Source of the DNA: Engraulis encrasicolus
Taxonomy: Eukaryota > Chordata > Actinopteri > Clupeiformes > Engraulidae
DNA length: 64,000 nt
Reading direction: 5' to 3'
Assembly (NCBI RefSeq): GCF_034702125.1
Contig: NC_085857.1
Location: forward strand, 55,298,714-55,362,713
Shown here: piece by piece, positions 44,118 through 58,873 of the stretch
How positions within the stretch are numbered: position 1 is the first letter of the stretch
Layout of the letters: every line of letters begins with the position of its first letter
The notes under the pieces: generated by a model
Told to the model about the DNA's origin: nothing
The model's input: only the letters and a program-made list of their open reading frames with translations
The model's database searches: none
Program-made: the position numbers and the translations under genes

Positions 44118-45509
44118 TAGCCTAGAAATCTAGACGCCCCTAGCGACCGCAAATTGAATTTGCTCCCGGGGGCAGTCTAGCGGACCCCGGTCGTTTTGCG
44201 AGGCTGAAAGTTATCCGATGACAGGGCCAATCAAATCGCGAGGTGGGCCAGGCTACTTAGTAAACAGGAAACTTTCTAAGAAGAAGCATGGTGTCCGTCC
44301 GTGCTACGTACAGCACGAAAGTGTTCACTTAATTTAAAAAGCCTGGATGATAATACATTTCGTGTCTGACATGGATTGATGTAATAATACACCATGAACT
44401 TATCGGACACAAATCACAACACATTACCATTTGATCATTCGATGTTTTAAACTAGCTCGGTAAGCTAAGTTGAGCATTTTACAGAACCAGATCACACGCT
44501 ATTATCAGACCACTACTGTAGGTGTAGAATGAAATTGCTGCCCCAATTTCTAATAAGACACAATCACATGCCATTAAAAACGAGACATTTGGGAGCTTTG
44601 AAAGTCTTTCAGTAGCTTACTAAATAGATGGGAATTACATAGTCTACCAAGCTAGTGGCTAGCTAACCTGTCGTCAGCCTTGTATTATATGCCTGCCCCA
44701 AATTCTAGTAAGATCCATGTCATTAAAAACGAGACATTTGGGAGCTTTGGAAGTCTGTAAGTCGCTTACTAAATAGATGGGAATGACACCTAGTCTACCG
44801 AGCTAGCGGCTAGCCAATCTGTCGTCAATTACACAGAGCTTGGTATCCGTGTATTAGTTATGGGTATACAGCTAGCTAGCTAACACCGAACATGCCATTG
44901 ACAACAATCATAAATATAACCATTTAACAAGCCCAAATGGCTCAACATTTCGCTGGTTGATCAAGGAGGGCCATGTGGTTGAAAACGAGGCATTTTTGAA
45001 CTGTATAAGTGAAAACACGATTTATTAGGACACTTTTGTGGCTGTGGTCATCACACGCAGATTCCCTGATTGTCGCTCACAACGCAGGACGTTCCCCGGC
45101 CGGCTGGGTATACAGCTAGCTAGCTAACACTGAACATGCCATGTTGACAACAATCATAAATATGACCATTTAACAAGCCCCAAATTGCTCAACATTTCGC
45201 TGGTTGATCAAGGAGGTCTGTGTGGTTGAAAACGAGGCATTTTTGAACTATGTAAGTGAAAACACGATTTATTGGGAAACTTGTTTGTGGCTGTGGTGAT
45301 CACACGCATTCACTGCTACGACGCCTCGGAGTTGCCGCTTCACAAGACAGCTGTGACGTTACACAGAAGTGTGTGGGGATTGGTTGTTTGCCATCCAATT
45401 GCGTGGCGTTGAGTGCTGAAGCAACCGTTTATCCCGCCCACACTGCTGCCCAGCCCTCCTAGACCCTGGTACAGCTTTTTGCTGTACGGCGTCTAGATTT
45501 CTAGGCTAA
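44118..45509. mobile_element. hAT-type element with TSD GTGTTGAC
   Basis: The ends TAGCCTAGAAATCTAGACG and the inverse are flanked by perfect GTGTTGAC copies (44110-44117, 45510-45517). Inside, about 110 bp is duplicated (44575-44690 and 44705-44825) and about 150 bp is duplicated (44865-45010 and 45105-45275). No transposase is visible. Confidence 0.85.
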
Positions 45510-45639
45510 GTGTTGACATCTGTCTTTGGAAACTCAGAGATGTTCTGTACAAACTAACAAATTCTTGTCAATTCACCTTTGCTGAGCATCCTAAACTAAT
45601 ATATCCTAACTAATCTATCCCCCCGACGTCAACATGGGA

Positions 45640-45757
45640 GAACTGATGCTTTCACACGTTAAAAAGCATCTGCCAAATGTAATGTAATGTAATGTAATGT
45701 CATTCATTCATTCATTCATTCATTCATTCATTCATTCATTCATTCATTCATTCATTC
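45640..45757. repeat. L2 tail followed by (CATT)n at an acceptor
   Basis: AAAAAGCATCTGCCAAATG and TGTAA units (45661-45700) form an L2/SINE 3' tail. About 14 CATT units follow to 45757 and end four bases before the ZNF-A exon 8 acceptor AAAG. Confidence 0.88.
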
Positions 45758-45761
45758 AAAG

Positions 45762-46106
45762 GTGTTCGACTGTGCAAACTACTTGCGCAAGCACCAGAGG
45801 ACCCACACGCGTGAGAAACGATACGAGTGCAGCGTCTGCGGGGAGAAATTTGCCTACAACCGGAGCCTGCAAAATCACCTGGCGAAAATGCACAACATCA
45901 TGCAGGGGCAGGACCACACGGTCCAGAAACGCTACCACTGCAGCGTCTGCGGGGAGAAATTCGCCTACAGCCGAAGCCGGAAGGAACACCAGGCGAAAAT
46001 GCACAACAACATGCAGGGGCAGAGTCACCAGGTGAATGTGCACGACTTGGAGCAGAATCACCAGGCAACAGTGCAGGAATTGGGGCAGTTCAGTCCCACA
46101 AAGTGA
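45762..46106 (+). CDS. ZNF-A exon 8, last fingers and stop
   Basis: 345 bases with stop TGA. It completes finger thirteen (VFDCANYLRKHQRTH after HPCLLCGK of exon 7) and encodes two more, YECSVCGEKFAYNRSLQNH and YHCSVCGEKFAYSRSRKEH, each ending LAKMH/QAKMH. A Gln/His-rich tail follows (MQGQ repeats, ELGQFSPTK). Residues 733-846. The last two fingers are recent duplicates of each other. The acceptor pyrimidine tract is the CATT microsatellite. Confidence 0.88.
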   Translation: MFDCANYLRKHQRTHTREKRYECSVCGEKFAYNRSLQNHLAKMHNIMQGQDHTVQKRYHCSVCGEKFAYSRSRKEHQAKMHNNMQGQSHQVNVHDLEQNHQATVQELGQFSPTK

Positions 46107-46895
46107 ACAGACGTAAGGTGTTGGTAGTCCAGACCTACGACATGATGTGAAGTCAGGGCTGGACTAGGTCAGAAATAGGGCCCGGGCACTTTTGGCTTAA
46201 AGGGGCCCCTCAAAATTCACGTCACAGAACTGACTCTGACCAGAAATGACTATTCCGAATATTTGACAGGTCCAGCTAATCTGAAGGACTACATCACATA
46301 CTACATAAATGCCTCATTGCAATTGCTGTTATTTGAAAACCCATTGGACCACTCCAGACTCAACCATGATCAGCTGAATTCCAGTAGGCCCATGTGCGGC
46401 TCCAACAGAACACAGTAGAGTGATTACCATGATATGGCATGAAACACACACACATAACTATGTAAGGCATTACTAGGTGTTTGATTTTAGCCATTCTACT
46501 CCAAGCTTTATAAAACCGTTTAAAAATCTTTTTTCAAACGTTCTATGTGTTGTCTAGAATCCAGCATGTTCTTTTTAAAGAGTCAGAGAGCATGGTGTCC
46601 AATTCTTGATTTTAACGGGTTTATTTATCCAAAGCATCTGACCTAAAGCATTTTGAATTCTGGCCTCCTGAGACCTTACCCTAACAGCAACAACAGAAAA
46701 AAATCCTGTGTTTCCATAGTTTATCTCCTTTTTGTAGTTGAAACTGACCACCCCCCATCTGTCTCCAAGGTGTGGGGGTTTCCATTGTTACCAGGTGAAT
46801 CGTTGGCTCATTTCATTCCACTGGCACCATTGGCCAGACCTCCTGAGGTGTTTCTTGCCTAGTGTTCTTGAAAGTCCACAGAATAGACTAATAAA
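46107..46895 (+). other. ZNF-A 3' UTR candidate
   Basis: Downstream of the stop. AATAAA at 46890-46895 is the first good poly(A) signal seen. A segment near 46152-46220 resembles the repeat at 395-786. Confidence 0.4.
46318..46405 (-). pseudogene. Decayed copy of ZNF-B exon 1 and donor
   Basis: On the minus strand the core (CAGCTGATCATGG, then AGTCTGGAGTGGTCC) matches ZNF-B exon 1 and the start of its intron at 61120-61200. The donor GTAAGT is changed to TTGAGT. Confidence 0.65.
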
Positions 46896-48068
46896 ACATT
46901 TGCAAAGTATACAGAATATGATTATGACTTTTTATTAAATATGTCCTCTCATCGTTATTTCCTTAATGCTGCTGTGTTCCCCATTGTATTGAATGCGTTA
47001 TGCGTTGGTCCTGTAAAAAAAACAAAACAAAAAACCTTGTGGTTGCTTTGTTTCAAGCCGTTTTTGCAAGTTAGCAAGGTGCTTGTGCACAAACGAGAGG
47101 GTTTTCCGGGTTTCTCGTGGATATCCATCTCTGATTGGCTCCCACCACTATTAAGCCTTGCATGTGAGTTCAACTTGGGGTGACCGTCCGTTTTTCAAAA
47201 GGAGTGAGTAAAACATTTTTTTTTATCGGAAGTTGGCCTTTAAACATTCTCAATGCCAATTTTTGCATTTATGTCAATATATTTTCATAGGTTTTGCCAA
47301 GTGTTTTAATGCCATACACTCATCGTAGATGGTCTTTCACACTCATAGGCTACAAACAGACACACACACACACACACATCACTACTACATCAGTACTACA
47401 TCAGTTAAGTGTGTCATTACCATGTTGTTACACACATCACTACAGCAGTATTGTAAGCATAACATTTCTAACGGGCTGTATGCAGGGTTCTAAATTAACA
47501 TCAAATGGTTTGTAGCTATTACTAGCCCAGTCAGCACACACTCACTAATGGGTCAAAGTGAAAATTGTCTTGTAAAATAATTGTAGCCCAGCTATGATTA
47601 GTAGCCCGGCACACTCACTAATGGGTCAAAGTGGTTAGGCTCTAGTTCATTTTTCTACCAGCCAAACTGAAATTTCACCAGCATTTGGCTGGTGTTGAGG
47701 TCTGGCTGTATGACGTTCTCATGTTGTGACTTATGAAGTAAACATTTTACACACTTCATGGCCGCAGCAGTGCATTACCTGTTGGCTTAGCCATAGTGTG
47801 AAATGGCTCATTCTAGTTGCCTGGCTTTCGATTCTGTCTGCGCAGCAATCCAACTATTATGAGATAGCCATCGCATTTAAAACCCATCAAGTGTTCAGAA
47901 TGAGCTACTCACAGTAGTAAATCATGGGAGGCATGCATCATGCATTTGATTTCCCAAGTAGCCTAACCTGTCCAACACTGGATGAATGAAAAGTTGTTTA
48001 GCCGCATACGTAAATCAAACTCAGATACTATGCTACATGTCTTTGCTACTATGCTACATGTCATTGTC
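46896..48068. other. Intergenic, no gene seen
   Basis: A CA run lies at 47360-47379. Text near 47490-47700 (CTACCAGCCAAACTGAAATT) is shared with 29640-29700 and looks like an old repeat. Nothing else was recognised. Confidence 0.4.
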
Positions 48069-48291
48069 TGGGCAGCCATGGCCTAACGGTTAGGGAGTTG
48101 GTCTTTCAATCTGGGGGTTGTAGGTTTGAATCCCACCTGACCTCTCCCTACACCTGCATCCATGGCTAAAGTGACCTTGAGCAGTGCACTCAACCCCACA
48201 TTGCTCCAGGGACTGTAACCAATACCCTGAGAAATAGTAATTGAAAGTCGCTCTGGATAAAAGCGTCAGCTAAATGTATTGTAATATAAAA
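48069..48291 (+). mobile_element. tRNA-derived SINE with L2-type tail
   Basis: A-box-like TGGCCTAACGGTTAGGGAG and B-box-like GGTTTGAATCCC are correctly spaced. The 3' part ends CTCTGGATAAAAGCGTCAGC and TAAATGTATTGTAA, the tail shared with L2 elements such as UnaL2. It is a SINE, not a tRNA gene. Confidence 0.85.
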
Positions 48292-48385
48292 TGTTCATTT
48301 GTCTGCTAGCCTACTGGCCATTAGAATTTCCCAAAGACACCTACATTTTGACACAGCAACGTTTCTCACTATTGACTGGATAGTG

Positions 48386-48729
48386 CAGGGGTGGGGAACC
48401 TTTTTCATTCGAAGGGCCACTTCAAATTCATTCAAGGGTCGTAGAAGTCATCCAAGGACTGTACTATGAAGACAAACCGGCATGTCCCCCAGCAATTTAG
48501 ACCTATATTGATGGCAGCCAGCTTTAAAACAGATACCACCTTCTCTAGGTCCCCTGAATATACAGTAACTGAGTTGTATTGCAAATACATTTTCTAAGAT
48601 TCCTTTATGAAATATGTCCTATTTCATGCATAAAATTTCATGTGAAGCTGCATAAAATTACATCAGGGGTCGGATAAAACTGCCTCAAGGGCAGTAAACG
48701 GCCCTCGAGACATAGGTTCCCCACCCCTG
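48386..48729. mobile_element. hAT MITE with TSD GGATAGTG
   Basis: The ends CAGGGGTGGGGAACC and GGTTCCCCACCCCTG are perfect inverses. The target duplication GGATAGTG is perfect at 48378-48385 and 48730-48737. 344 bp, no coding capacity. Confidence 0.95.
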
Positions 48730-48737
48730 GGATAGTG

Positions 48738-49305
48738 TCTGGCAAATCTCCCTTGGCACTTAGCAACCTCCATCCCACAGATGCCTACGACCCTTTATAC
48801 TAGCAGTACCTGTATACAAAAAGGCAGTTCAGATGTGTGGCCTATGACTGGTCTGGGGGTGGGGGTGGGGGTGACGGGGGTTGAGGGGCACTCAAGAAGA
48901 TATGTGCTGTGTATCAGGTGTTTGTGTGTAGGACAGTGTTGCACAGCGCTAACAGGTGACTGTGACCGTGATGATTATGGGTAGCAGCTGACTACAGCTA
49001 AATGCAGGCAGACAGTTGGGGCTGTAGTGATAACAGGTAGAGAGTTGTGGTTTGTGGTGATAACGGCAGCTTCTGAGGGTGGGTTGATGAAGTGGAGAGA
49101 GGAGGAGAGTTTACCGTAAGCCAGATACACATGGAGGGTAAAGCTGGTAGAGATTGCAGCTCCTGTTGATGTGTTCAAAGGCAGACAGACGGTCTGTAAC
49201 TAACTACTGTAAAGTAGACAGTAAATATGGCCATGTAGTGGAAGGGAGAGGAGGGTTTACCGTAACATGACCCAGGAACACTAAGAAAGCAGGTAGAGAG
49301 TTAAC
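48738..49305. other. Intergenic, simple-sequence rich
   Basis: A GGGGGTG-type run at 48855-48880 and loosely repeated text (GTGATAACAGGTAGAGAGTT) were seen. No gene. Confidence 0.4.
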
Positions 49306-49307
49306 TA

Positions 49308-50897
<1,590 letters not shown>

Positions 50898-52399
50898 TAT
50901 GTGGAGGAAGGAAGTGTTTACTCTGGTCTTAGACAGTTAATTATCCAATTTTAAGCATTCTTCTTTTGTTCATCCGCATCCATATACTCCATTTTGAGTA
51001 TCAAGAACCAGATATTTTTAGCTGCAAAACTTACTGTACTTAAGTAGTGGTAAATATTAGTTTCTATCCATCCTTCTCTTTGGCCATTTAAATTTCATAA
51101 GAAAAGTAAACAGGCCTACACAAGAGACTGTCAATATAGGAGAAGACGTAAAACTTCAGGAGGCGTCAATTCATTATGCCAATATGGCGCATGCTTGCAC
51201 ATATTCCACCTGTCCAGCAACAAGAGCCAATTGTTTGCTGATCTCCGCAATCATTTATCCAATCATCTCGCCGTCTCACCGCGTAAGCTTTTACGACTGC
51301 TCAAACCCAATTGGTAGGCTATGCCCTCGGAATCTACTTTCTCCGATCCTTTGCAGATGACATGTGCGACTCACATCGGGTAGCTACTCACTTGGGGTTA
51401 CTACAGAGTCTGCGCACTTCATCTCACAGACTGCAGACCAGAATGTGTTGTTATGAAATGCTTTGCATGTGCAGTTCAACACATGAAAAATGAACTTTGA
51501 TGGTGCAGTTAGTTTAGAAACAGGGTCATTTTACAGGCTGCACCACAGCCAGTTGAAAAACAGCTTCTCCACTCACCACTTTTCCGGGTGGTACTGCATT
51601 CTAGGGCCGCCAAGGGAGGAGTGCAGACTCCATTCGGAATGAATAGGCTACGCACTTTAGACAGCGCCCCTAAGTGAACTGCAGGCATGGATCAACTAGT
51701 TAGTAGGGAGGCTATTTTTCAACCGTCATCATAAGCCCCTCTCAGCTGTATCCTCCTCAATGCCCCTTTAGGGCTTGCCAATGCCTCTTGTATCGCTCCT
51801 GTTGAGAAACACTAGACTAATAGAAGCAGAAACACATACAGTGAATTAATAACTCATCGAAACAGAAAAACTCACCAATGCATAGAATAATTTGATGAAA
51901 AATAGTTTATTTTAACAACAATATAACATATTTCTTGTCTTCAACATAGCTGTTGGCAAGATCATCCAGCACTTTTGAACAGACAAGTCAGACAAGTATT
52001 CATACCCCTTGAAATGTTTAATATTTTGAACTTGGGCACATTCAGACATAACTTTGCCTTGCATAAACATTCATACACCTTGACATTTGTAATATTTTGA
52101 ACTGGCATTAAGTCATAAAACCTATTTTACAGGGATATCAAACAAAACTACATCTTTTAAGTATTGCAAAGCAGTGTTTCTCAGCGCCCTTTTCACATCA
52201 CCTAAATTTCCAGTTTAGTTCGTTCATCAGCAAACTAATGGCAAGACTTTATATTAGAGCACGCAGCACATTTCAACCCACACATTTACACATGACCGTC
52301 ATTGGCCCCAAATATCGGCTTAAGGAAATCGGCAGTCCATCTCCGCCATTGGCCAAGGGTGATGGAGCAAAATCGGCATTGGCCATTGAAAAACCTACA

Positions 52400-54070
<1,671 letters not shown>

Positions 54071-54478
54071 CTGCAAAAACAAAACAATACAATTACCAAA
54101 ACAGCTCTGTTTGAGGGATTCATCATATTTCTATGCAATTCTTTATGACACAAAACAAAAGTAAAACAGCAAAAAAATGTATCGCGATACTTGCTTTCTC
54201 AATATACTGCATCGATTCATGAAAATCAATTATTTACAATAACATTTTATTTCTCACTGAATCATTTTGTTCAGTAGAAAGTATGTAATATTTCTGTTGT
54301 AAAATGCTTAATGAAATGAATCGACTTATGAATGCTGCACAGCTACTGACCAATAAGCTGTGTTTTTGTACATGAAACGCAATGCATCTTGATATAATTG
54401 CATCGTCGCATGTGTATCATAATGTGCATCAAATCGTGAAGCCTTTGTCAATACCCACCTCTAGTTGGATAAATAAAT
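54071..54478 (-). other. ZNF-B intron 4, repeat fragment
   Basis: ATCGCGATAC and CACATGCGACGATGCAAT-like text with an end resembling TACCCACCTCTAG suggests a decayed hAT fragment. No exon was recognised. Confidence 0.35.
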
Positions 54479-54800
54479 TTAAAGTGATGCCATTTTTGGA
54501 AATAAGTTCAGTTAAATGTTAAATGTTTGAGTTGTACCTTTTTGTAATTTAATCCATTCACTGAGTATGGAAGCGCAAATTCTACATCCAAGCTAGCAAT
54601 TAACATTGAATACTATGAGACCAGCTAATTGTTTGCTGGTCTCATAGAATTCAATGTTAATTGCTAGCTTGGAGGTTAAGTTTGCACTGCCAGACTCAGA
54701 GAACGACTGCAAATACAAAAGAAAGGTACAACGCAATCATTTAACTCAACGGGAGGAGTAAAATGAACTGATTTCTAAAAATGGCACAATATCACTTTAA
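54479..54800. mobile_element. TTAA-flanked palindromic MITE
   Basis: TTAA at both edges with inner ends AGTGATGCCATTTTTGGAAA and a near-inverse. The centre is a strong hairpin (CCAAGCTAGCAATTAACATT on the left, its inverse on the right, loop near 54628). It resembles the T2-like group, but the terminus is TTAAAGTGA. Confidence 0.75.
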
Positions 54801-55429
54801 GATTTAAATTGTTTGAGCATACAGGAAGGAAAATTACAATCAGCTTAAACACCTACATGTATAAGGAGCATGACAATCAGACAACACCATAGAGACTGAT
54901 CTCATATAGGTCAATGGTAAGGTAAGGTTGCACCCTACGATCTTCATTGATTCTGTACCAAATTTCACAGTAGGCACAAGACACTGTCGTTAACAACCCT
55001 CTCTAAGGCTCCATGATCCATAATCGTGCAGCCCTACCTGCAACTCAATCAACTTCACAGTAAAACATTGTCAGTGATGCATGAAGTAAAGTAGGCCTTC
55101 TTCCACAGGAATGAATAAATTCAGTATATTTATATGAATAAAGTCAGATTATTAAAAGTTTAGCAAGGAACAAATGAGCTTCTGAGAAACGCAGTCTCCA
55201 TGAGTAACAAGAACATCTCATTATATTACCTATAGCAGACACGTTTGACCAAAATGACTTACAAGGAGGCCATTCAAGCAAGTACAGGGTGTGTGGTCAG
55301 TGCAGTGTATAGCAGTATACAAGCAGCGAAGAACATACGAATGGAGAGCAAAAAAATAGTGGAGGACCCATGAAGTGTAGTGCAGGTCCGTACTGATGAT
55401 TAGAGGTGAGTAGAGTTAGTCATGTTATG
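54801..55429. other. ZNF-B intron 4, unassigned
   Basis: Nothing was recognised apart from generic AT-rich text. Confidence 0.4.
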
Positions 55430-55745
55430 CAGGGAAGCTCTCTCAGAACAGAAGAGTCTTCACTAGCTTCTTAAGGGTTGAGAGGGATGACCCTGATTTT
55501 GTAGCAACGGGTAACTTACTCCACTATTTAGGGACAATGACAGCAAACTGTTTGGATAGGGATTGCCCTGTGTGAGAGTAGATTAGAAGGTAAGGCTAAA
55601 TGGTTGGTACTGGAGGAACACAACAGCCTGGAAGGAGCATATGGCTTTAGCGTAGCCTTCATGTAAGCCTGCAGTAGCTTTGTAGACAAGGGTCAGGGCA
55701 TTGTGTTTCATTCGACACCGTTAGCCAATGCAAATTCACAAAAAA
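55430..55745 (-). pseudogene. L2-type LINE C-terminal relic
   Basis: On the minus strand, with stops, the text reads LHWLTVSNE, then FAVIVPK, WSKLPVATKSGSSLSTLKKL and VKTLLF. It parallels the C-terminus of the L2 copy at 4829-5968 (FSVVVPKWWNGLPE, LKTFLF). Confidence 0.7.
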
Positions 55746-55954
55746 TGATGTGACATGCGCTGTTTTAGGTTGGGTGAACACCAGACGTGTCTGTTCAAAT
55801 TCAAATTTTCAATTTATTTGTTTAGGGGGATAGCCCCTTGAGATAGCATATCTCGTTTTCGAGGGGGTCCCCAAATTACTTTCTTACTCTCTCTACATTA
55901 GAGTAGAGGTGATGATATAACAATTTCTGAAGATTTTAAACTTTTAAAACGTAC

Positions 55955-56068
55955 CTGTACAAGTAGAGACATGTTCTTCTTCTTCTTCCTCTTCCTCTTC
56001 TTCTTCTTCTTCTTCTTCTTCTTCTTCTTCTTCTTCTTCTTCTTCTAACATTACAGAGATCTCTGCTG
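55955..56068 (-). CDS. ZNF-B exon 4, poly-Glu exon
   Basis: 114 bases, phase 1 at both ends. It encodes AEISVML, then 24 consecutive Glu codons (mostly GAA with a few GAG), then HVSTCT. The acceptor is three tandem CAGs after TTTTCTC, so alternative use (NAGNAG) could add or drop one codon. The Glu run is a trinucleotide microsatellite and should vary in length. The donor GTACGT and phase fit exon 5. Confidence 0.8.
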
Positions 56069-56620
56069 CTGGAGAAAAGAGATCGAGTCAAACTTGAGCA
56101 GAGCTCAGACTATTCTGAATAATTGAAGGTGGTCGGGCAGGATAAGAGTTAAGACATTTCACCACTTTCTTGTTAGTACCCCTTGAATTTGATTTGGTTG
56201 GGTCCCACAAAACATAATATTATATGAAAAATTGGCAGTTATTCTTTCCCTGTAAAGCAGTATGTGACATAATGTTCGGGACTTGAGATTCTACAACCTA
56301 CAGCGTGGTGTCAGCACAGCGCATAGACAGGCCTGTGAGTGGGATCCTGAACAGGTGTAGGTTTCAACTTGAAAATAGAACTCCAGTCTATTGTCTGCAC
56401 AGGTGTGTGCATGTTGTGACCGGGCTCCTTATTGGAATGTATGGATTGGAAAAGCTGGGACAGGAGGGATGCAGATTCCCGTACATAAAACGTGCAAGCG
56501 GACCGTCCAGTGTGAAAAGGACAACTGAACAGCCTGTGAACCTCTAGCGCTCGCACTGCCCCCGTCCCTGTGCAGGAATGTGAATGAGACGTCAGGGTAG
56601 AATGTAGTCAGAGCCAACTG
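56069..56620 (-). other. ZNF-B intron 3, unassigned part
   Basis: No recognised exon. The open plus frame at 56305-56547 lacks any motif. Confidence 0.35.
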
Positions 56621-57097
56621 TATACACTGAGGAATGGCACTGCTCGATGATGTCATGCTGCTGTGATTCTCATCTAATATACACTGAGGAATGGCACTGC
56701 TTGATGATGTCATGCTGCTGTGATTCTCAGGGGCCCACTAGTTTGACGCCCTCTCTGTACTTACTTGGTACGTCACATGGTAATCAAACATTTCAAACAA
56801 GCGATTTAAGGTTAGGGTTAAGTTTAGGGTTAAGGTTAGGGTTAGGGTTAAGGTTAGGGTTAAGGTTAAGGTTAGGGTTAGGGTTAGGGTTAAGGTTAGG
56901 GTTAGGTTTAGGGTTAGGGTCGTATGACGTAAGCGGTAAGTACCGAAAGGGCGTCGAATTAGTGAGTCCCGTGATTCTCATCTAATATACACTGAGGAAT
57001 GGCACTGCTTGATGAGGTCATGCTGCTGTGATTCTCATCTAATATACACTGAGGAATGGCACTGCTCGATGATGTCATACTGCTGTGATTCTCATCT
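56621..57097. repeat. Minisatellite, about 57-bp unit, four copies
   Basis: Units contain GAGGAATGGCACTGCT, GATGATGTCATGCTGCTGTG and ATTCTCATCTAATATACACT. Two and two copies are separated by the MITE at 56730-56970. Confidence 0.9.
56730..56970. mobile_element. MITE carrying telomere-like TTAGGG repeats
   Basis: Imperfect inverted ends (GGGGCCCACTAGTTTGACGC against GGGACTCACTAATTCGACGC). A perfect 10-base flank GTGATTCTCA occurs on both sides (56720-56729, 56971-56980). Inside, 56808-56921 is TTAGGG/TTAAGG repeats. The 9-10 bp duplication would suit a Mutator-like class; this is unproven. Confidence 0.8.
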
Positions 57098-57259
57098 ACA
57101 CTACCTTTGTATCTCTGTGTGAATGTGTGATTCTGCTGCAACACATGATAGCTGCTACTATGTCTTATGTAAACTTCCAGAGGGGAGTACTAAGAAGCTG
57201 GTTCAGGAGTAAACCAGGTGAAATTATTAGTAGGTTAAGAGGTTTTTTCTATGTACATA

Positions 57260-58871
57260 CAGTTGTGCTCATATGTTTACATACCCCAGCAGAATAAACG
57301 CTTTCTTCGCGATTTCTCACAAAATATGAAGGATTACACAAAACCTTTTTTTTCACTCATTGCCAGTGACTAGCTTAAGATATTTATTAGCAGTATTCGG
57401 TGTTTACTTTTTCAAAAGCATGATCACAACCCAAACTACCCAAATGACCCTGTTCAAAAGTTTACATACCCTAGTTGCTAATGCTGAATATGGCCCTGTT
57501 TAACATCAGGGACCGCTCTAAATTGTTTGTGGTAGTTGTGGATAAGGCTCTTAATGTTCTCAGATGACAAAACAGCACATTCTTCCTGGCAGAATGGTTG
57601 TTTCCTATAATATCTTTGGGTGTCTTGCTGGAACCTCACATTTGAGGTTTCCCCTGAGTGGCTCAATGATGTTGAGATCAGGAGAGTGAGATGGTCGCTC
57701 AAAAACCTTCATTTTATTCTTTCTGAAGCTAATGACGGGTTGATTTGGCTTTCTGTGTCGAAATATTGTCATGTTGGCACCGTTGGAATTTCAATTCAGA
57801 AATGCAATATGAGGAGTTTGGTTGGAATCAAGCCAATGGGCAAGGGAATCATTGCATTGCAATGATCATTGTGAGGGAAATTGTTCAGGAGGCATAGGAC
57901 AACCAAAAAATAACTTCAGGTGAAATATAGGACAACATGAAAAAATGTTGGCACTTGAGGAAAGATGGGCTGTTGGGGGTTGCCAGGAGAAAGCCATTAC
58001 CACAAAAATGCAAACATGTTATTTTGCATATGATACACCAAAGCACAGTGAGAAGCATCAAAATGCCTGTGACAAAGTCATTTGGAAAAATGAGATCAAT
58101 ATGGAACTTTTTAGGCCACTATTAACAGTACCATTTGGAGAACAGTCAATGGAGCCTATGATGAAAGTTACACCATACCCTTCTGTGAAACATGGTCATG
58201 GACCACTGATTTCATGGGGACATTTGAGTTACAAATGCATTATACTTTTGATCCATACTCGCAGAAAGATGAATACATTGCCCTGTGAAAAATACGGGAG
58301 GAAACTTGATACACATCAGCCTTGAAACTGCACATGGTCCATTGTTTGGACATGCCAACATGACAATATTTCAACACAGAAAGCCAAATCAACCCGTCAC
58401 TAGCTTCAGAAAGAATAAAATGAAGTTTTTGAGCGACCGTCTCACTCTCCTGATCTCAACATCATTGAGCCATTCAGGGGAAACCTCAAATGTGAGGTTC
58501 CAGCAAGACACCCAAAAATATTATAGGAAACAACCATTCTGCCAGGAAGAACGTGCTGTTCTGTCATCTGAGAACATTAAGAGCCTTATCCACAACTACC
58601 ACAAACAATTTAGAGCGGTCCCTGATGTTAAACAGGGCCATATTCAGCATTAGCAACTAGGGTATGTAAACTTTTGAACAGGGTCATTTGGGTAGTTTGG
58701 GTTGTGATCATGCTTTTGAAAGAGTAAACACAGAATATTGCTAATAAATATCTTAAGCTACTCACTAGCAATGAGTGAAAAAAAAGGTTTTGTGTAATCC
58801 TTCATATTTTGTGAGAAATCGCGAAGAAAGCGTTTATTCTGCTGGGGTATGTAAACATATGAGCACAACTG
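57260..58871. mobile_element. Tc1-like element with very long inverted arms
   Basis: TA at both edges with ends CAGTTGTGCTCATATGTTTA and the inverse. Arms of about 518 bases (57260-57777 and 58354-58871) pair almost fully and each carries the 3' part of a transposase frame. The middle (57778-58353) holds broken transposase text (PITTKMQTCYFAYDT, VKHGHGPLISWG). Confidence 0.92.
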
Positions 58872-58873
58872 TA

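Noticed and set aside
48069..48150. Possible tRNA gene
   Set aside because: A- and B-box-like motifs are present, but the segment continues into an L2-type tail and lacks a proper acceptor stem. It is a SINE.
56808..56921. True telomere or fusion scar
   Set aside because: The TTAGGG block is short, degenerate, and bounded by inverted ends and a target duplication.
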